Assembly (NCBI GenBank): GCA_945878355.1
Contig: CAMCTC010000005.1
Span: forward strand, 1 to 64,000
DNA: 64,000 bases
Direction: 5' to 3'
Origin: Bordetella parapertussis
GTDB lineage: Bacteria > Pseudomonadota > Gammaproteobacteria > Burkholderiales > Burkholderiaceae_C
Below are positions 34,956-43,247 of this stretch, piece by piece; position 1 is the first letter of the stretch; each line of letters starts with the position of its first letter. The position numbers and the translations under genes were made by a program. The notes under the pieces were generated by a model. That model did no database searches, was not told the DNA's origin, and saw nothing but the letters and a program-made list of their open reading frames with translations.

Positions 34956-35575
34956 GGTGTTGCCTCGGGCTTCTGGATGCGGATTGCCGAACTTGGATGG
35001 GCCGCAGAGGGGTAGGGCTTGGCGACATCGCTCTGCGGTTGCCAGGTCAGCATCTCATCCATCGTCAGCCACATCTGGTGTCTGTCCTCGGCCGGCAGGC
35101 CGGGTGTTTCCTTGGCCATGCGGATGGCGTCCTCCGGGCAGGCTTCGACGCACAGGCCGCAAAAAACGCAGCGCGAGTAGTCGATCTCGAAGCGCACCGG
35201 AAACTTCGGATGTGCGACGTCGCTGGGGTCGAACCCGGCTTCGATCTCTATCACTTTGGCCGGGCAGACCGTGGCGCACATGTTGCAAGCGATGCACTGC
35301 GGCTTGCCGTCTGGGCGCTGCGTCAGCACATGCTTGCCGCGATTGGCTGGCGCGTAGTCGAAGCGGGTTTCCTCCGGGTAGAAGGTGGTCAAGGCCCCCT
35401 TCTTGCCGGTCATCCAGCGCCCCATGTTGCGCAGGAAGACACGGCTGGTGATGGCCAGGCCGCGCAGTATCTCGGGCAGGTAGGCAAGCTCCCACCAGGA
35501 CATCGTGGGCTCGTTCCAGTACACCTTGCGCACGTGGGGCTTGCTCTTGTAGCTTGACTTCGCAGGAGCAGTCAC
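34952..35575 (-). CDS. nuoI: NADH:quinone oxidoreductase subunit I (8Fe ferredoxin-like)
   Basis: Carries clusters N6a and N6b toward the quinone site: CIACNMCATVCPAKVIEIE and CVFCGLCVEACPEDAIRMA are the two [4Fe-4S] motifs. With a GTG start that overlaps the nuoH stop (GTGA) the product is 207 residues; ATG at 35503 would give 183. Either is longer than the 163-residue NuoI of the usual betaproteobacterial operon, with additions at both ends, including a charged tail after the second cluster. Overlaps nuoJ by four bases. Confidence 0.94.
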   Translation of the reverse strand: MTAPAKSSYKSKPHVRKVYWNEPTMSWWELAYLPEILRGLAITSRVFLRNMGRWMTGKKGALTTFYPEETRFDYAPANRGKHVLTQRPDGKPQCIACNMCATVCPAKVIEIEAGFDPSDVAHPKFPVRFEIDYSRCVFCGLCVEACPEDAIRMAKETPGLPAEDRHQMWLTMDEMLTWQPQSDVAKPYPSAAHPSSAIRIQKPEATP

Positions 35576-36720
35576 AGCGGCGCCCCTTGGTGAGACCACA
35601 CCAGCACAGCGGTGAGGCACAGGTTGGCCAGTGCCAGCGGCAGCATGAACTTCCAGGCGAAACGCAGCACCTGGTCGTAGCGGAATCTGGGCAAGGTCCA
35701 GCGCACCAGGATCTGGAAGCTGCACACCACCATCACCTTGACCAGGAACACCACCAGTTGGGTGATGACCACCGCGCCGTGGCTCATCGCCAGCTGGTAG
35801 CCGCCGGGCAGCGTGAAGCCGGCGTCGTTCATGTAGGGCAGGTTGTAACCGCCCAGGAACAATGTCGTGAACAGTGCGCCGATGATCGCTATCTCGATGA
35901 ACTCGGCGAACATGAACAGGCCCATCTTCATCGAGGTGTACTCGGTGTAGTAGCCGGCGATCAGCTCTGACTCGGCCTCGGGCAGGTCGAAGGGGATGCG
36001 CTTGTTCTCGGCGATGGCCGCCGTCATGAACAGCACCGCGGCGAAGGGCTGGTAGACCAGCCCCCAGGCCGGCAGGAAGCCCAGCACCGTGCCCGACTGC
36101 TGGCGCACCATCGCACCCAGGTCGATGGTGCCGTAGACCAGGATCAGGCCGAGCACCGTCAAGCCCATCACCAGTTCGTACGAGATCATCTGCGAGCCGG
36201 CGCGCAAGCCCCCGAGCAGCGAGAACTTGTTGTCCGACGACCAACCCGCCAGCATCGTGCCGATGATCGTCAAGCCGCTGAAGGCGAACACCACCAGCAA
36301 ACCAGCATCGAGCCGCGCGATCTGCATCGGGTAGGTGCGGCCGCCAAACCAGTCGGCCAGTGCCGGGAACAAGCGGCCCGGGTCGACCATGCCGCCGAAG
36401 GGAACCACCGCGAACACCAGCAGCACGGGGGTGAAGACGACCCAGGGCGCGACCGTGTAGGCCAGCCAGTCATGGGTGCGCGGCGTGAAGTCTTCCTTCA
36501 TCAGCATCTTGATGCCGTCGGCGATGCCGTGGAACAGGCCCATCCAGACCAGCTTGATCTGGGTGTAGGGGATGCGGATGTAGGCCCGGTTGGCGCCCAG
36601 GCGGTCCGACATCACCGCCGCCTGCTTGCGCTCAACCCAGGTCAGGATCGTGCCGAAGGTGATCAGCATGCCCAGCGCGTAGACGATGAAGACCAGCGAG
36701 ACGCTGAGGTCCTGGGTCAT
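35572..36720 (-). CDS. nuoH: NADH:quinone oxidoreductase subunit H
   Basis: A 382-residue membrane subunit that forms much of the quinone chamber. WVERKQAAVMSDRLGANRA near residue 30 and the loop RIPFDLPEAESELIAGYYTEY near 240 (glutamates of the E-channel) are the diagnostic parts; FAEFIEIAIIGALFTTLFLGG follows. The ATG overlaps the nuoG stop by four bases. About 25 residues longer than usual. Confidence 0.96.
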   Translation of the reverse strand: MTQDLSVSLVFIVYALGMLITFGTILTWVERKQAAVMSDRLGANRAYIRIPYTQIKLVWMGLFHGIADGIKMLMKEDFTPRTHDWLAYTVAPWVVFTPVLLVFAVVPFGGMVDPGRLFPALADWFGGRTYPMQIARLDAGLLVVFAFSGLTIIGTMLAGWSSDNKFSLLGGLRAGSQMISYELVMGLTVLGLILVYGTIDLGAMVRQQSGTVLGFLPAWGLVYQPFAAVLFMTAAIAENKRIPFDLPEAESELIAGYYTEYTSMKMGLFMFAEFIEIAIIGALFTTLFLGGYNLPYMNDAGFTLPGGYQLAMSHGAVVITQLVVFLVKVMVVCSFQILVRWTLPRFRYDQVLRFAWKFMLPLALANLCLTAVLVWSHQGAPL

Positions 36721-38192
36721 GATGACACCCCGGGCACCAGCACTGCCAAAGGCGCCAACTCGGCGAACAAGGCCTGCGCGTCCACCACCCCGGGCTTGCG
36801 GGTGAAGCAGGCCTCGAAGCCGGTCACGGTGCCCTGGAAGTTGGTGTAGTGGCCGCTGCGCTCGGTCTGGACGCTGATCGGCAGGAACACATCGGCGTGG
36901 CCGTTTTCGGGCTGCAGATAGCTGTTGAGGTAGATGATTTTTGCCTTGGGTGGCAACTGGGCGAAGCTGAAGCCCTCGCCCCACACCAGCACCAGATCGG
37001 TGTCGGGCGGGAAGGCGTCTGCCGCGGTCTCAGGCAGCGCCGGGAACAGCGCGGTCGCCGCAGCGCGGTTCGGGTTCTTGTCGGGCTGGATCAGCACATC
37101 GTCCGCCAGCACCTCGCCCGCCACCGGCTGCCAGTCGGTTTTGACATGGCAGGCGAAACGCAGGCCCAGCGCGGCGTTGAAGGCGTTCAGTTCCTCGTTC
37201 GATCCCCAACTCGACACCAGCGCGACGGGCTGCCGTGCCGCGGCAATCAAGGCCCGCGCCAGTGCGATGGCCGCCTGCAACTCGACCGGCTGGCCTTTCT
37301 GCATCGCGTGGTCAGCGCGGGCGCGTTCGAAGATCTGTGCTAGGTCGCGCCCCTTGTTGCAGATCCACGGGCCATTGACGGCGGGGTTCTCCAGCGGGGT
37401 GACCCGGTCGATACGGGCGTTCTGGACGGCGTCCAGGTTCTTCAGCTTCCACTCGCTCTTGCGGTGCCAGAGATTGATGCTGCAGCCGCGCGCGCAACCT
37501 GGGCAGACCGAGGGTGTGGGCTTCAAGTACCAGACCCGTGCCTTGTGCAGAAACTGGCGCGACAGCAATGCGCCCACCGGGCAGAGGTCGATCACGTTGT
37601 CGGAATACGGATCTGACTCGAAGGCGCCGTCCTCCACCGCGCGGATCAGCGAGTGGTCACCGCGGCTTTGCACGCCCAGCGCATTGGTCTTGGATATTTC
37701 GTGCGTGAAGCGGACGCAGCGCGTGCACAGGATGCAGCGTTCGTTGTCGAGCACGATGCGCTCGGAAAGCGGAAAGTACTTGGTCGCGGTGACCTTGGCG
37801 TCGCGTGACACCGAAGGCTCGCCGTTGTACTCGTAGTGGTAGTCCTGCAGCGTGCATTCGCCGGCCTTGTCGCAGATGCCGCAGTCCACAGGGTGGTTCA
37901 GCGTGATGAACTGCAGCGTCTCCTTGCGGCGCAGCTTGACCTTGTCGGAATCGGTCAACACCCGCATGCCGGGGGTGATCGGCATGTTGCAGGCGATGTC
38001 GAGCCAGCCGCTGCCACCGCCCGGGCTGTCACTTTCGACCTCGACCGTGCAGATGCGGCAGTTGCCCGGCACTGAGAGGTGGGTATGCCAGCAGAAGTAG
38101 GGAATGAAGAAACCGTTGGCCTTGGCCGCCTGCATCACGGTCTGGTTGTCCTCGGCCTGGACCGGCTGGCCATTGATGAAGAACTCAAGCAT
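36717..38192 (-). CDS. nuoG: NADH:quinone oxidoreductase subunit G, short form
   Basis: A 491-residue iron-sulfur subunit, against about 680-780 in the usual Burkholderiales form. [2Fe-2S]: PYFCWHTHLSVPGNCRIC with a later Cys. N5-type cluster: HPVDCGICDKAGEC (His plus three Cys). Clusters of the ferredoxin-like part: CILCTRCVRF and VIDLCPVGAL. A further Cys-rich site opens the molybdopterin-like domain (SVCPGCARGC). The C-terminal molybdopterin-oxidoreductase-like half is abbreviated, keeping only a Rossmann-like part near 310-430. Eight-base overlap with nuoF. The shortening marks this complex I as a different lineage from the common beta type, unless the gene has decayed, for which there is no sign. 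Confidence 0.92.
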   Translation of the reverse strand: MLEFFINGQPVQAEDNQTVMQAAKANGFFIPYFCWHTHLSVPGNCRICTVEVESDSPGGGSGWLDIACNMPITPGMRVLTDSDKVKLRRKETLQFITLNHPVDCGICDKAGECTLQDYHYEYNGEPSVSRDAKVTATKYFPLSERIVLDNERCILCTRCVRFTHEISKTNALGVQSRGDHSLIRAVEDGAFESDPYSDNVIDLCPVGALLSRQFLHKARVWYLKPTPSVCPGCARGCSINLWHRKSEWKLKNLDAVQNARIDRVTPLENPAVNGPWICNKGRDLAQIFERARADHAMQKGQPVELQAAIALARALIAAARQPVALVSSWGSNEELNAFNAALGLRFACHVKTDWQPVAGEVLADDVLIQPDKNPNRAAATALFPALPETAADAFPPDTDLVLVWGEGFSFAQLPPKAKIIYLNSYLQPENGHADVFLPISVQTERSGHYTNFQGTVTGFEACFTRKPGVVDAQALFAELAPLAVLVPGVSS

Positions 38193-39495
38193 GTTCAGTC
38201 ACTCCACCTGCCACTTCAATCTGTCCATCGAAGCGCGAGCGCTTGTTCGTGATCCAGAATTCGAATTCGTCCCGATACTTGGCCAGGATGCCCAGCGTGG
38301 CGTAGCCCGCCGCGTCGCCCATGCCGCAGATCGTCGCGCCGTCGTTGGCGATGGAGATGCGGATCAGCTGATCGATGTCATCCATCCGACCCTTGCCAGC
38401 GACGATGCGGTCGATGATGCGGTGCATCCAACCCATGCCCTCGCGGCAGGGCGTGCATTGGCCGCAACTCTCATGGTGGTAGAAACGCAGCAGGATCTGC
38501 AGCAGCCGCACCATGCAACTGCCTTCGCCGATCACCACCATGCCGCCCGAACCCACCCCCGACCCGGCCGCCGACAGGCTGACGTGGTCGTAGGTAACGG
38601 TCTCGATCTCGGCTGCGGTCAACACCTTGGTCGAGATGCCGCCCGGCACGATGCACTTGATCTTGCTGCCGCCCAAGCCGCCGCCGCATTCCTCGTAAAT
38701 GAACTTAGACAACGGCGTGCCGTATTCGACCTCGTAAACACCGGGACGCTCGATATGGCCGGATATCGATACCAGCTGGGTGCCCGGGCTCTTGGCCGTG
38801 CCGACCTTGCGGAAGGCCTCGGCGCCATGCGCCACGATGCCGGCGACGTTGGCCAGCGTCTCGACGTTGTTGATGACGGTGGGCTTCTGGTACAGCCCAC
38901 GCACCGTCAAGCGGGGCGGGCGGTTGCGCGGGTAGCCTTTCTTGCCCTCGATCGAGGTGATCAGCGCCGAAGCTTCGCCGCAGACGTAGGAGCCGGCGCC
39001 GCGGTAGATCACGATGTCGCAGCAGAAATCGGTGTCCATGATTTGTTCGCCGAACAAGCCGGCGGCATAGGCTTCCTCGACCGCGCCGGCCAGGCGCCGG
39101 TACGGCAGGTCGAACTCGCCGCGGATGTAGACGAAGGCATGGCGAACCTGCAGCGCATAGGCCGCGATCAACATCGACTCCAGCAGCAGATGCGGAGCGT
39201 TCTCCAGGATCCAGCGGTCCTTGAAGGTGCCGGGCTCGCCCTCGTCGGCGTTGGCGCACAGGTAGTGCGGCTGCTCGTCATTGAGCTTGATGACACCCCA
39301 CTTGCGACCGGCGGGAAAGGCTGCGCCGCCGTGGCCTAGGATGCCCGAGGCCGCCACTTCCTTGGTGACCTCTTCGGGGCGCATCGTGCGCAGCACCTTG
39401 TCGAGCGTGGCGTAGCCGCCGCGGTCCCGCACATCGGCCAGCAGGTGCGAGGTGGCGGTGACCGGGAAGGTCATGATCAGTTTGGTGCCCGTCAT
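38185..39495 (-). CDS. nuoF: NADH:quinone oxidoreductase subunit F
   Basis: The 436-residue NADH-oxidising subunit with FMN and cluster N3. GHGGAAFPAGRKWG and NADEGEPGTFKDRWI form the NADH/FMN site, GAGSYVCGEASALITSIEGK continues it, and ESCGQCTPCREGMGWM holds three N3 cysteines with ICGMGDAAGYA the fourth. The ATG overlaps the nuoE stop (ATGA). Size is normal. Confidence 0.97.
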   Translation of the reverse strand: MTGTKLIMTFPVTATSHLLADVRDRGGYATLDKVLRTMRPEEVTKEVAASGILGHGGAAFPAGRKWGVIKLNDEQPHYLCANADEGEPGTFKDRWILENAPHLLLESMLIAAYALQVRHAFVYIRGEFDLPYRRLAGAVEEAYAAGLFGEQIMDTDFCCDIVIYRGAGSYVCGEASALITSIEGKKGYPRNRPPRLTVRGLYQKPTVINNVETLANVAGIVAHGAEAFRKVGTAKSPGTQLVSISGHIERPGVYEVEYGTPLSKFIYEECGGGLGGSKIKCIVPGGISTKVLTAAEIETVTYDHVSLSAAGSGVGSGGMVVIGEGSCMVRLLQILLRFYHHESCGQCTPCREGMGWMHRIIDRIVAGKGRMDDIDQLIRISIANDGATICGMGDAAGYATLGILAKYRDEFEFWITNKRSRFDGQIEVAGGVTEHA

Positions 39496-39959
39496 TTCGG
39501 CAAACCCTCGATCAGTGCATCGAGCCGCGCCGGGCTCATGTTCTCGTGATAAGCCTCGTTGAGCATCACCACCGGAGCGGTGCCGCAGGAGCCCAGGCAC
39601 TCGACGGTGGACAGCGTGAAGCGGCCGTCGGCCGTGGTCTGGCCAGGCGCTATGCCCAACTTTTGGCTGAGATGGCCAATCACCCCCTCGGCGCCTCGCA
39701 TCGAGCACGACAGGTTGCGGCAGGCCTGCAGGTGCCACTGGCCGATTGGCGCGCGCCGGAACTGGGTGTAGTGCGACAGCACCTCCTCGATTTGGATGCG
39801 CGGCACGCCGATGTAGTCGGTCAACTCGGCGATGTCGCTGTCAGCGACGAAGCCGCGGTCTTGCTGGATCCGGTGCAGGCAGGGCAGCACCAGCGACGAC
39901 TCGCTGCCCGGTGGGTAACGCCGCCGCATCAGGTCGAACTCAGCGATCAAATGCCTCAT
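39492..39959 (-). CDS. nuoE: NADH:quinone oxidoreductase subunit E
   Basis: The 155-residue thioredoxin-like subunit with [2Fe-2S] cluster N1a: CRNLSC (C-x4-C) and ECLGSCGTAP (C-x3-C). The chosen ATG overlaps the nuoD stop by four bases; another ATG three codons upstream would overlap more and has no merit. VPRIQIEEVLSHYTQFRR is the usual helical part ahead of the cluster. Confidence 0.95.
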   Translation of the reverse strand: MRHLIAEFDLMRRRYPPGSESSLVLPCLHRIQQDRGFVADSDIAELTDYIGVPRIQIEEVLSHYTQFRRAPIGQWHLQACRNLSCSMRGAEGVIGHLSQKLGIAPGQTTADGRFTLSTVECLGSCGTAPVVMLNEAYHENMSPARLDALIEGLPK

Positions 39960-41185
39960 CGGTCGCACTCCCCGCCGATCATGTTGACCGAACCGAAGGT
40001 GGGCACGATGTCAGCCAGTTGCCCGCCGTCGAGCATGCGGTGCACGCCGCCCATGTGCACGAAGCTGGGTGACCTGACATGGACCTTGTAGGGCGTGCCC
40101 AGCCCTGTGCTGACCATGTAGAAACCCAGCTCGCCGTTCGGCGCCTCGTGCGCACAATAGACCTCGCCGGCCGGCACCCTGGGCCCGTCTATCACCAGCT
40201 TGAAATGGTTGATCAAGGACTCGATCTCCGAGTAGACCAGCGCCTTGTCGGGAAAGCTGCAGCGGCGGTCGTTGACGTTGATCGGTCCCGACATCGAGGG
40301 CGACTGCAACATGTCCGCCAGCTGCCGCATCATGTGCACCGACTCGTCCATTTCGCGCATGCGCACGAAGTAGCGGTCATAGTTGTCGCCCTTGATGCCC
40401 ACCGGGACCTCGAAGTCGAGTTCGGCGTAGGCCAGGTAAGGGGTATCTTTGCGCAGGTCGCGCGCCACGCCGGTGGACCGCAGCAGCACACCGGTGTAAC
40501 CGTAGCTCAGCGCGTCCGCAGTACTGATCACACCGACGTCGCGCATCCGGTCGATGAAGATGCGGTTGCGGTCGACCAGGCCATGCACCCGCCCAACGAA
40601 TTCCTCGTACTGGACGAGGATCTCTTCCAGCCGTTTCAGCCAGCCGTCGGGCAAGTCGCGCGCCAGACCGCCGATGCGGCCATAGCTGTAGGTGACGCGG
40701 GCGCCAGTCAGCGCAGCGAGGTGCTCGTACATGAAGTCGCGCACCATCACCAGGTACAGGAACGCCGTCATCGCACCTAGTTCCATCAGCCCGGCCGCCA
40801 GGCATGTCAAGTGGTCCACCAGGCGCGAGTACTCGCTCAGCAAGGTGCGCAGGTAGCGGCAGCGCGGCGTGATCTGCACGCCCATCAACTGCTCGACGCC
40901 ATCGCAGTAGGCGAAGTCGTTGATCAGTGCCGACACATAGTTCAAGCGGTCGACATAAGGGATCAGGTTGTGCCAGGTGTGGTCCTCGCACTCCTTTTCG
41001 AAGCCGCGGTGCAGGTAGCCGCAGTGGATGTCGGTTCGCAACACGCGTTCACCGTCCAACTCGGCAATGATTTGCACCGTGCCATGGGTGGCAGGGTGCG
41101 ATGGGCCGATGTTGACGAAGACCGAGTCGGGACGCTGGTTGCCCTCGAAGATCGAGCGCACGGGGTTGGGAAAGGGGTTCGCCAA
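39956..41185 (-). CDS. nuoD: NADH:quinone oxidoreductase subunit D, TTG start
   Basis: The 409-residue 49-kDa-type subunit lining the quinone site. NIGPSHPATHGTVQII with the quinone-binding His, DIHCGYLHRGFEK, and PYVDRLNYVSALINDFAY are present, and the end reads IVPTFGSVNMIGGECDR. No ATG or GTG opens the frame in the right place; a TTG ten bases after the nuoC stop gives MANPFPNPVRSIFEGN. The four-base overlap at its end leads into nuoE. NuoC and NuoD are separate here, not fused as in E. coli. Confidence 0.93.
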   Translation of the reverse strand: MANPFPNPVRSIFEGNQRPDSVFVNIGPSHPATHGTVQIIAELDGERVLRTDIHCGYLHRGFEKECEDHTWHNLIPYVDRLNYVSALINDFAYCDGVEQLMGVQITPRCRYLRTLLSEYSRLVDHLTCLAAGLMELGAMTAFLYLVMVRDFMYEHLAALTGARVTYSYGRIGGLARDLPDGWLKRLEEILVQYEEFVGRVHGLVDRNRIFIDRMRDVGVISTADALSYGYTGVLLRSTGVARDLRKDTPYLAYAELDFEVPVGIKGDNYDRYFVRMREMDESVHMMRQLADMLQSPSMSGPINVNDRRCSFPDKALVYSEIESLINHFKLVIDGPRVPAGEVYCAHEAPNGELGFYMVSTGLGTPYKVHVRSPSFVHMGGVHRMLDGGQLADIVPTFGSVNMIGGECDR

Positions 41186-41195
41186 GGCAGTCTCG

Positions 41196-41672
41196 TCAGT
41201 TGCGGTAAGGCACGAGCGGTTGCTCCTGCTGCTTGGGATAGTCCTTGCGCAGCGGGTGGCCGACAAAGCCCTCGTAAAGCAGGATGGGACGCAGATCGGC
41301 ATTGCCCTGGAAGACGATGCCGTACATGTCGTGGCATTCGCGCTCCATGAAACCCGCCGAGCCGTAAAGCAACACCAAAGAGTCCACCCGTGGGTCTACC
41401 TCAGCGACGCGGGTCTTCAGCCGCACCCGCACCTTGTGCACGGTGGAGTAGAAGTGGTAGACCACCTCGAAGCGCAGCGCCTGCCCAGGCCAGTCCACCG
41501 CGGTGACGTCGAGAAAGATATCGAAGTTGAATTCGCGTTGCAGCCGCTGCACCGTGGGCAGCAACTCGGCAGGCTCGAGCAGAAACACCAGCACGCCGTG
41601 CGAAAGCAGCGCAGCGCCGGCTGCAGGTACCAGTTGCCTGGCCAGCGTCTCGAAACAAGAAGGCGCTGTCAT
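41196..41672 (-). CDS. nuoC: NADH:quinone oxidoreductase subunit C
   Basis: A 158-residue peripheral subunit (30-kDa type). FNFDIFLDVTAVDWPGQ, YHFYSTVHKVRVRLK and RECHDMYGIVFQGNADLRPIL, then GHPLRKDYP, are the conserved features. It is about 40 residues shorter than the usual beta NuoC. ATG overlaps the nuoB stop by one base (TGATG). Confidence 0.94.
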   Translation of the reverse strand: MTAPSCFETLARQLVPAAGAALLSHGVLVFLLEPAELLPTVQRLQREFNFDIFLDVTAVDWPGQALRFEVVYHFYSTVHKVRVRLKTRVAEVDPRVDSLVLLYGSAGFMERECHDMYGIVFQGNADLRPILLYEGFVGHPLRKDYPKQQEQPLVPYRN

Positions 41673-42202
41673 CAGAAGGTCCGCGTCAGGATGGGGTGAC
41701 TGGACCGGGCGATTTTCTCTTGCAACTGCATGATCCCGTCGATCACCATTTCCGGCCGCGGTGGGCAACCGGGGATGTAGACATCGACCGGGATGATCCT
41801 GTCGATGCCCGGTAGCGCAGCGTAGTTCTGGTAGAACCCTCCGCTGGTGGCACAAACCCCGAAGGCCATCACCCATTTGGGCTCGCACATCTGTTCGTAG
41901 ACTTTCAGCAGCACCGGCGCCTGTTTGTGGGTGATCGTTCCCACGACCATCAGCATGTCGGCCTGGCGCGGCGAGAAGCGTGGCAACGCAGCACCGAAGC
42001 GGTCGGTGTCGTAAGGCGACGCGCTGACCGACATGAATTCCATCGCACAGCAGGCTGTCACGAAGGGGTAGGGAAAGAGCGAGAACTTGCGTGCCCAGCC
42101 GATCAACTCGTCCTTGCGCGTGGTCAGGAACTCAAAGGCGCCGTCTTTGGCGCCGTCATTGCGCGGGCTGGCCGGCACGATGGGAATGGTGCGTGCGTAC
42201 AT
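41672..42202 (-). CDS. nuoB: NADH:quinone oxidoreductase subunit B
   Basis: The 176-residue subunit carrying the terminal [4Fe-4S] cluster N2: tandem cysteines in FVTACCAMEFM, then MCEPKWVMAFGVCATSGG and VPVDVYIPGCPPRPE-like VDVYIPGCPPRPE. PFVTACCAMEF and SPRQADMLMVVGTIT are as in all NuoB. Starts three bases after nuoA. Confidence 0.97.
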   Translation of the reverse strand: MYARTIPIVPASPRNDGAKDGAFEFLTTRKDELIGWARKFSLFPYPFVTACCAMEFMSVSASPYDTDRFGAALPRFSPRQADMLMVVGTITHKQAPVLLKVYEQMCEPKWVMAFGVCATSGGFYQNYAALPGIDRIIPVDVYIPGCPPRPEMVIDGIMQLQEKIARSSHPILTRTF

Positions 42203-42205
42203 GGC

Positions 42206-42571
42206 TTACTCCGTCACGGCCTCGATCAGCCGCGCCTTGTAGACGTACAGCAGGATCAGCACCAGCAGGAAAAAAAAGAGGAAAAAGGTCAACAACATGA
42301 AGCTGGTCAGCGGCTGCGCAGCCAGCGCCCAGATGAAGAGAAACACGGTCTCGAGATCGAACAGGATGAAGATGATCGCCACCGCGTAATACTTGATTGG
42401 CACCGCCTTGACGTTCAAGGTGCTGATCGGTGTGGCGCCGCACTCAAAGGGCTCCATCTTGATGGCCGAGGCTGCCGGCTTCGGACCGAATATGCTGTTC
42501 ATTGCAAGCGTTATTGCAACGAACCCTAGAATAGCCAAAAGATAGAAGATGAAGACGATGTATGGATTCAT
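42206..42571 (-). CDS. nuoA: NADH:quinone oxidoreductase subunit A
   Basis: A 121-residue subunit with three helices and first gene of the 14-gene operon. EPFECGATPIS is the conserved quinone-side loop, and FILFDLETVFLFIWAL the second helix with its acidic pair. Upstream lies 676 bases without a gene; there is no secG or tRNA gene in front, as commonly precedes the standard betaproteobacterial nuo operon. Confidence 0.95.
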   Translation of the reverse strand: MNPYIVFIFYLLAILGFVAITLAMNSIFGPKPAASAIKMEPFECGATPISTLNVKAVPIKYYAVAIIFILFDLETVFLFIWALAAQPLTSFMLLTFFLFFFLLVLILLYVYKARLIEAVTE

Positions 42572-43247
42572 TGCGCGCCTCTCGTACGCCCGTCAGTCGT
42601 TCGCTTGGCGGTCGGCTAAAAGCAGCAGTGGATCGGCGACCGAGTCATTCGGTGCGTGGGTGGATAGGTGTGGCCACCCATGCACTTCGGCCCATGCCAA
42701 GAGACCAAAAACCGCCCTGCCACTATGTTAGGTTTTCTGGTTTTGGTTCTGGTAATCATGCTTTTTTGTCGTCTCTGACAGGTAGAAAAATCATTGAACC
42801 AAGGCTAACGTTTACACCAGGATTTGACTTGAGCCATATCAGCCTCCGACGTGATCCGAAAAATCGAACGCCAGAAATTTTGGCCGGCACCCGTGACGTC
42901 TATAGTGAAACTGATGTCTAGGCCTCAGTGAAAATAGCGCTAAGCACAGCGACTTTCACAGGCGCAGACGCGGATTTTCCTGGGCAAAAAGTGGCTTCAG
43001 TCAGACACCACTCTTTCCTTGTTCGTCATCGAAAGAGCCAAGGTCCGCGACTATTCTTGGCCTTCAGATAGGCGTCGAGTCGGTCGCGAGGCCTGGCAAC
43101 ACCGCGCCGATTTTCAAGATCTCTTCGAAGCCCTGTCACTCGAAAATCGGCCGACGGTTCGGCCAAGATTGAACTACCGCAACGGTGTCTTGAACAATCC
43201 GAAGGGAGTTGCGGCGGGAGTCCCAACGACTTCCTTCTGCAGTCGGC
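42572..43247. other. 676-base intergenic region between nuoA and mtrB
   Basis: Upstream of the leftward nuo operon and downstream of leftward mtrB, so it should contain the nuo promoter and any mtr terminator. A region richer in A+T than the flanks lies at about 42720-42860 and holds the FNR-like box at 42829. Short frames on both strands lack protein features. No good T-tailed hairpin follows mtrB. Confidence 0.5.
42829..42842 (-). promoter_or_regulatory. FNR-like box upstream of nuoA
   Basis: TTGAG-CCAT-ATCAG (plus reading) matches 8 of 10 positions. It is 258 bases from the nuoA start, far for direct control unless the leader is long. Confidence 0.3.

Noticed and set aside
34952..36244. 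430-codon frame extending nuoI upstream through nuoH
   Set aside because: The front half reads nuoH out of frame; a GTG overlapping the nuoH stop gives a normal NuoI start.
36717..38192. NuoG as a frameshifted or truncated pseudogene
   Set aside because: The reading frame is intact, joins its neighbours by overlaps and retains all expected cluster cysteines; a short natural form is more likely.
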